Positions 5,734 through 10,013 of a stretch of 10,013 nucleotides of DNA are shown here, in pieces; within the stretch, counting starts at the first letter, position 1; each line of letters begins with the position of its first letter. The notes beneath the pieces are model-generated. The model was not told the origin of the DNA, did no database searches, and saw nothing but the letters and a program-made list of their open reading frames with translations. Source of the DNA: DATKKX01 sp035542775 (GTDB lineage Bacteria; Planctomycetota; Phycisphaerae; UBA1845; UTPLA1); NCBI GenBank assembly GCA_035542775.1, contig DATKKX010000284.1:1-10013 (forward strand), read 5' to 3'. The position numbers were made by a program, and so were the translations under genes.

Positions 5734-8700
5734 TCACACCCATTCCGGCGCATACTCTTTCCCCGCTCCCCGTTCGGCCAGCCAGCGATAGAGCACCGGC
5801 AGCACGACCAGCGTCAGCGCCGTCGAACTGAAGAGACCGCCGATGACGACGGTGGCCAAGGGCCGCTGAACCTCGGCGCCGATCCCCTGCGCCAGCACCA
5901 GCGGGAGGAGACCGACCAGCGTGGTCATCATGGTCATCACGACCGGACGCAGCCGCAGACTGCACCCCGTGACGATTGCCTCGTCCGCGGCCATCCCTTC
6001 ATGGCGCAGCTGATTGATATAGGACACGAGCACGATCCCGTTTCCGACCGCAAGGCCGAACAGCTCGATGAAGCCGATGGAAGCCGGTACGCTGAGATAC
6101 TGCCCGCTGAGCCACAACGAGACGATGCCCCCGACCAACGCGAAGGGCAGATTGAGTGCGATGAGCGTCGCGTATCGCAGGGAATGGAACGCCCAGAAGA
6201 GAAGAAAATAGACGAGGCCCAGCGTAACCGGCACGACGATCATCAGCCGCTGATTGGCCCGCTCCATGTTTTCGAAGGCGCCGCCCCAGACGACCGTGTA
6301 ACCCTCCGGCAAACGGATCTGCTTCGCCAGTTTCTTCCGCCCTTCATCGACGACGCCGCCGATGTCCCGGCCCACGACATTGAAGCCGACGTAGATGCGG
6401 CGCTTGACCTGCTCGCGGCTGATCCGGGCCGGCCCCTCACGCATCTCGATTGTCGCCAGGTCGCTCATGGGAATGAGCGCGCCGGACGTGGACTTCACGC
6501 GAATCTCACCGATAGCGGCGACGTTGTTCCGATACGGCTCCGGAAACCGCAAGATGAGCTGAAACCGGCGCTCGCCTTCGTAGATCTGCGTCGCCGCTTG
6601 TCCGCCGATCGCGGTGGTGATGAGCTCCTGCACATCGGCCACGTTGATGCCGAACCGGGCGATCTTCTGCCGGTCGATGTCGATGATCAGATAGGGTTGG
6701 CCGGCAACCTGTTCGACCTTGATGTCTTTGACGCCGTCGATCTGCCGGATCACGTCGGCAATCTCCGTCGCCTTGTCACGGAGTACGTCCAGATCGTCCC
6801 CGAACAGCTTGATGGCACATTCGGTGCGGATGCCGGAAATCAGCTCATCGACCCGTTCCTGGATCGGCTGGCTCATGAGGACGGAAATCCCGGGAATCTC
6901 CGCCAGCTTCCGTCGAATCGCGTCGGTCAATCCCGATTGCGTCGTCGCCGTCTTCCACTCGCTCCGATCGCGTAGCGACACGATCGGGTCGCTTTCATAG
7001 AGATCCTCCGGATGATAGGGAATTTCGGCTCGCCCGATCCGGCTCACGACCGCCTTTACTTCAGGAAATTCCATCATGACCCGCTGAGTTTGCTTCTCCA
7101 GTTCAATAGACTCGGCCAGCGAGACGCTCGGCAATCGCACGACTTGGGGCGTCAGGGCCCCTTCTTCGAGGAGGGGAATGAATTCCCGCCCCACGAACGG
7201 CACAAGGGCCAGACTGCACATCACGATGATCGTCGACCCGGTCAGCACGAGGCCCCGATGACGGAGGGCCCATTGCAAGACCGGTAGGTAGCCCTGCTTC
7301 ATCCAGAACGTCAGCCGCGTTTCCTGTGGATGGTCTCCGCGCAGAACCAGCGAGGCCAACACCGGCGACAGGGTGAGCGTCACCACGACCGAAACCAAGA
7401 GTGCAATCACCAGCGTATAGGCGAGAGGGGCAAACATCTTCCCTTCCATCCCCTGTAGCGTCATGAGCGGCAGGAAGACGACGCTGATGATCAGAATGCC
7501 GAAGATGATGGGACGCCCCACTTCCTTGGTGGCGCGGAGAATCACGTCAAGCCTGCTCACCGCATTGCCGCCGTTGTTGTGCGCGAGGTGGCGGTAAACG
7601 TTTTCCACGACGACCAAGGACCCGTCCGCAATCTCGCCGATAGCGATAGCCAGCCCACCGAGTGTCATCAAGTTCGCCGACAGTCCGAACCGTTCCATCA
7701 GGATGAAGGTCACCAGCGGCGTGACCAGCAAGGTCACCGTGACGACCACGGCGCTGCGTACGTGGCCCAGGAAGAAAAAGAACACGAAGACCACCAGCAG
7801 GATCCCCTCGATCAATGCATCGCGCACCGTGTGGATGGCCTCGTTCACCAGCTCGATGCGGTCGTAGAACGGGATCAGCTTCGTCCCCGCCGGGAGGATG
7901 TTCCCCTGTTGCAGTTCCCCCACCCGCTCTTTCACCGCCCCAACGACCTGTCGAGCGTTGCCTCCTCGGAGCATCAGGACCGTTCCGATCACGACCTCGC
8001 GCTCTCCGTTGAGGACGACCGCGCCATGGCGGACGGCGTGGCCGATCCGGACTTCGGCGACGTCCCGCACGAACACCGGGGTGCCGCCGACTTCCTTGAC
8101 GATGATGGATTCAATATCGCCCACGGTCTTGATCAGCCCGAGGCCCCGCACGATCGAGCGCTCGGCATGGCGTTCCAGCACGTTGCCGCCGACGTTGGCG
8201 TTATTCTTCATCACCGCCTCGTAGATCTGATGAAGCGTCAAATCGAACTTGCGCAGTTTGGCCGGATCGACCAGGACTTGATACTGTTTGACGAATCCCC
8301 CCATCCCGTTGACGTCGATGACGCCCGGCACACGCTTGATCAGTGGCCGCAGGACCCAATCCTGTACGGTGCGCTGCTCCGTCAATTCCGCTTCGATCAC
8401 CCTCGGATCGGCCGCTGTCGCCTGAGGCCCTTCGAGATAATAGTGATACACCTCCCCCAACCCGGTGGTCACCGGCGCCATCGTCGGCTCGAGCCCGTGC
8501 GGCAGCCGTTCCTTCGCCGCCATCATCCGCTCGAGCACCAACTGGCGCGCGAAATACACATCCACCTGGTCTTCAAATACGACCGTGATCTGGGACAAGG
8601 CGAACTTCGAGAGGGAGCGGATTTCCGCCAACCCCGGCAGCCCGGTCATCTGCAGCTCGAGCGGATAGGTGATGAACCGCTCGACCTCGACCGGCGAGAG

Positions 8701-8865
8701 GCCCGGCGCCTCGGTCAGGATCTGGACCTGGATATTGGTAACGTCGGGATATGCGTCGATCGGGATGGACTGAAAGGCGAAGAGACCGGCGGCGGACACG
8801 ATGCATGCCAAACCGATGACCAAAATCCGTTGCCGTAGAGAAAATTCCAGCAGAGAGGCGATCAT
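5734..8865 (-). CDS. Heavy-metal efflux RND pump, CzcA/CusA family
   Basis: A complete 1043-residue inner-membrane proton/metal antiporter of the heavy-metal-efflux (HME) RND family. TM1 is near residues 13-31 and is followed by the family block PIDAYPDVTNIQVQI (35-49). TM2-TM6 cluster at about 347-510 and TM7-TM12 at about 540-560 and 873-1030, with two large periplasmic porter loops between. The TM4 proton-relay motif AIAIGEIADGSLVVVEN (406-422) has Asp414 and Glu421; the position of the extra CzcA aspartate is Ala408. The three methionines that carry Cu(I)/Ag(I) in CusA align by eye with Glu624, Glu674 and Ile740, so divalent ions such as Ni, Co, Zn or Cd are more likely substrates than copper or silver. 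The start ATG overlaps the adaptor stop (ATGA) and has no Shine-Dalgarno sequence of its own, so translation is probably coupled. The exact metal is not decidable here. Confidence 0.93.
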   Translation of the reverse strand: MIASLLEFSLRQRILVIGLACIVSAAGLFAFQSIPIDAYPDVTNIQVQILTEAPGLSPVEVERFITYPLELQMTGLPGLAEIRSLSKFALSQITVVFEDQVDVYFARQLVLERMMAAKERLPHGLEPTMAPVTTGLGEVYHYYLEGPQATAADPRVIEAELTEQRTVQDWVLRPLIKRVPGVIDVNGMGGFVKQYQVLVDPAKLRKFDLTLHQIYEAVMKNNANVGGNVLERHAERSIVRGLGLIKTVGDIESIIVKEVGGTPVFVRDVAEVRIGHAVRHGAVVLNGEREVVIGTVLMLRGGNARQVVGAVKERVGELQQGNILPAGTKLIPFYDRIELVNEAIHTVRDALIEGILLVVFVFFFFLGHVRSAVVVTVTLLVTPLVTFILMERFGLSANLMTLGGLAIAIGEIADGSLVVVENVYRHLAHNNGGNAVSRLDVILRATKEVGRPIIFGILIISVVFLPLMTLQGMEGKMFAPLAYTLVIALLVSVVVTLTLSPVLASLVLRGDHPQETRLTFWMKQGYLPVLQWALRHRGLVLTGSTIIVMCSLALVPFVGREFIPLLEEGALTPQVVRLPSVSLAESIELEKQTQRVMMEFPEVKAVVSRIGRAEIPYHPEDLYESDPIVSLRDRSEWKTATTQSGLTDAIRRKLAEIPGISVLMSQPIQERVDELISGIRTECAIKLFGDDLDVLRDKATEIADVIRQIDGVKDIKVEQVAGQPYLIIDIDRQKIARFGINVADVQELITTAIGGQAATQIYEGERRFQLILRFPEPYRNNVAAIGEIRVKSTSGALIPMSDLATIEMREGPARISREQVKRRIYVGFNVVGRDIGGVVDEGRKKLAKQIRLPEGYTVVWGGAFENMERANQRLMIVVPVTLGLVYFLLFWAFHSLRYATLIALNLPFALVGGIVSLWLSGQYLSVPASIGFIELFGLAVGNGIVLVSYINQLRHEGMAADEAIVTGCSLRLRPVVMTMMTTLVGLLPLVLAQGIGAEVQRPLATVVIGGLFSSTALTLVVLPVLYRWLAERGAGKEYAPEWV

Positions 8866-10013
8866 GGCGTGGGCTCGATCTTGTGCCGTTCCATCTCGGA
8901 CTTGAGAGCGAAGGACCCCTTCGTCACGACCAGCTCGCCGGCGCTCACTCCGTCCAATACACTGACCAGGTCTCCCTGTTCAGCCCCCAGCGTGACAGTC
9001 CGCGCTTCGAATTCACCGGCTCCTCGCTGCACGAACACGATCTTGCCGGCCGCCCCGCTTTGGACGGCTTCGAGCGGCAGGCTCAGTTCGTCCGGATTCG
9101 ACGGCGCGTAGACGCGGATGATGGCAAACATCTCCGGCTTCAACAGCCGGTCGGGATTCGATACCGTCACCCGCAGACGCATCGTGCGGGTCGCAGGATC
9201 GAGTACGTCTCCGATATAGGTGATCGTTCCTTGAAAGATGGCGTGCGGATAGGCCGCCAAGAGGACATCGACCTGTCGATCCTTTCGGATGAACTGCACA
9301 TCCTTCTCCGGCACGTTGCCGACCACCCACACGTCGTTCAGGTTCGCGACGATGAAGAACTTCTCTTGTGTTTCGACCACCTCGCCCCGCGTGATATTGC
9401 GCATGATGACCCTGCCATCGAACGGCGCACGCAAGGGCACATCGGCCTTGATCGTATGCTCCCGATCCAGCCGTTCGAGTTCATCCTTCGGCACGCCGAG
9501 CAATTCGAGTCGGCTCTTCGCCTCGCGTGCTTCAGCCCGCACCGTTTTCATGGTGGCCTCCCGGCGCTGCAGCTCGGCAAGACTCACGGCGTTGCCCTCA
9601 TACAGTTCCTTGGCCCTCCCATAAGCCAATTCCGCCTCATTCAACCTTGCTGCGGCCTTCAGATAATCTCCTTCCGCCACACCGAGATCCATGCTGTGAA
9701 GTAACGCCAGCAGGGCGCCCTTCTTCACGTCCTGGCCCACGTCCACTGAGACTTTGACGACACGGCCGCGGATTAGAGTGGTCACATGGGCCAATTCGTT
9801 TTCATTGGCCTGAACGGCCGCGGGGAATTCACGGTGTGCGATCAGCTGCCCTTGCGTGACCGACGCCAGTTGAAGATCCAGCCTCGTCGATTCTTCCGGA
9901 GTTAGGCGAACATACCCGGATTGAGCGGGAGGTGACGCCGAGTCGGGCGGTGAGAATTGGCGGGTCTTGTCCTCACAGGCCACCAGCCCCGCAATGATCA
10001 CGCACACGACGGC
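8862..10013 (-). CDS. RND efflux periplasmic adaptor lipoprotein, CzcB/CusB type (start outside window)
   Basis: This membrane-fusion protein would link the RND pump to an outer-membrane channel. The frame stays open to the window edge; a GTG at 10007 is in frame, but the hydrophobic run continues to the edge (AVVCVIIAGLVAC), so the true start and signal-peptide front probably lie beyond it. LVAC is a good lipobox, predicting a lipid-anchored Cys (residue 11 counted from the GTG). Then come a first lipoyl half (about 76-108, GRVVKVSVDVGQDVKKG), an alpha-helical hairpin rich in Ala, Glu and Arg (about 110-182), the second lipoyl half (PLRAPFDGRVIMRNITRGE, 191-209), a beta-barrel domain (about 216-300, with DPATRTMRLRV at 270-280) and a membrane-proximal domain to the C-terminus. 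No His-rich or Met-rich metal-binding extension or CusF-like tail is seen. Its stop overlaps the pump start by four bases. Confidence 0.92.
   Translation of the reverse strand, partial: AVVCVIIAGLVACEDKTRQFSPPDSASPPAQSGYVRLTPEESTRLDLQLASVTQGQLIAHREFPAAVQANENELAHVTTLIRGRVVKVSVDVGQDVKKGALLALLHSMDLGVAEGDYLKAAARLNEAELAYGRAKELYEGNAVSLAELQRREATMKTVRAEAREAKSRLELLGVPKDELERLDREHTIKADVPLRAPFDGRVIMRNITRGEVVETQEKFFIVANLNDVWVVGNVPEKDVQFIRKDRQVDVLLAAYPHAIFQGTITYIGDVLDPATRTMRLRVTVSNPDRLLKPEMFAIIRVYAPSNPDELSLPLEAVQSGAAGKIVFVQRGAGEFEARTVTLGAEQGDLVSVLDGVSAGELVVTKGSFALKSEMERHKIEPTP

Noticed and set aside
7579..8838. Plus-strand frames opposite the RND pump (also 6001-6975)
   Set aside because: They are mirror images of the RND coding sequence, His/Asp/Arg-rich, without domains or start signals.

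Overview
The window reads as bacterial chromosome of fairly high GC content with long, densely packed genes, almost all on the minus strand. Protein style (a CzcA/CusA-type metal pump with a lipoprotein adaptor, an acetyltransferase fused to a cyclic-nucleotide-binding fold, a free-standing RlmL-type methylase) fits a Gram-negative environmental bacterium. My best guess is a Nitrospira-like member of the Nitrospirota, but this is an impression from protein style, not a proven assignment. I see no rRNA, tRNA, CRISPR array, transposase or phage gene.

Layout. Positions 3-146 (+) hold the last 47 codons of a membrane protein that enters from the left. Positions 147-672 are mostly intergenic, with one doubtful small ORF (286-618, +) that begins with a convincing export signal. 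From 1845 down to 673 (-) lies a THUMP-domain RNA guanine methyltransferase of the RlmL family. Between 5306 and 1996 (-) lies a tight three-gene cluster: a TARG1-like macrodomain protein, an M20 amidohydrolase (39-base gap), and a GNAT acetyltransferase carrying a C-terminal cyclic-nucleotide-binding domain (17-base gap). Positions 5307-5733 are a 427-base gene-free stretch with one clean hairpin. From the right edge down to 5734 (-) runs a heavy-metal efflux pair: a periplasmic adaptor lipoprotein, cut by the window edge, and an RND pump whose start codon overlaps the adaptor stop codon (ATGA).

How they work together. The adaptor and pump would form the inner-membrane and periplasmic parts of a tripartite CBA-type metal exporter; the outer-membrane channel is not in the window and may lie upstream of the adaptor. 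Residues expected for Cu(I)/Ag(I) transport in CusA are replaced, which argues for divalent metals. The macrodomain, amidohydrolase and acetyltransferase genes look co-transcribed. Two of the three are variant at residues normally considered important (macrodomain Asp replaced by Gly; cyclic-nucleotide-pocket Arg replaced by His), which makes this cluster the most interesting part of the window. A joint role in adding, removing or reading acyl or ADP-ribosyl groups is possible but is only inference.
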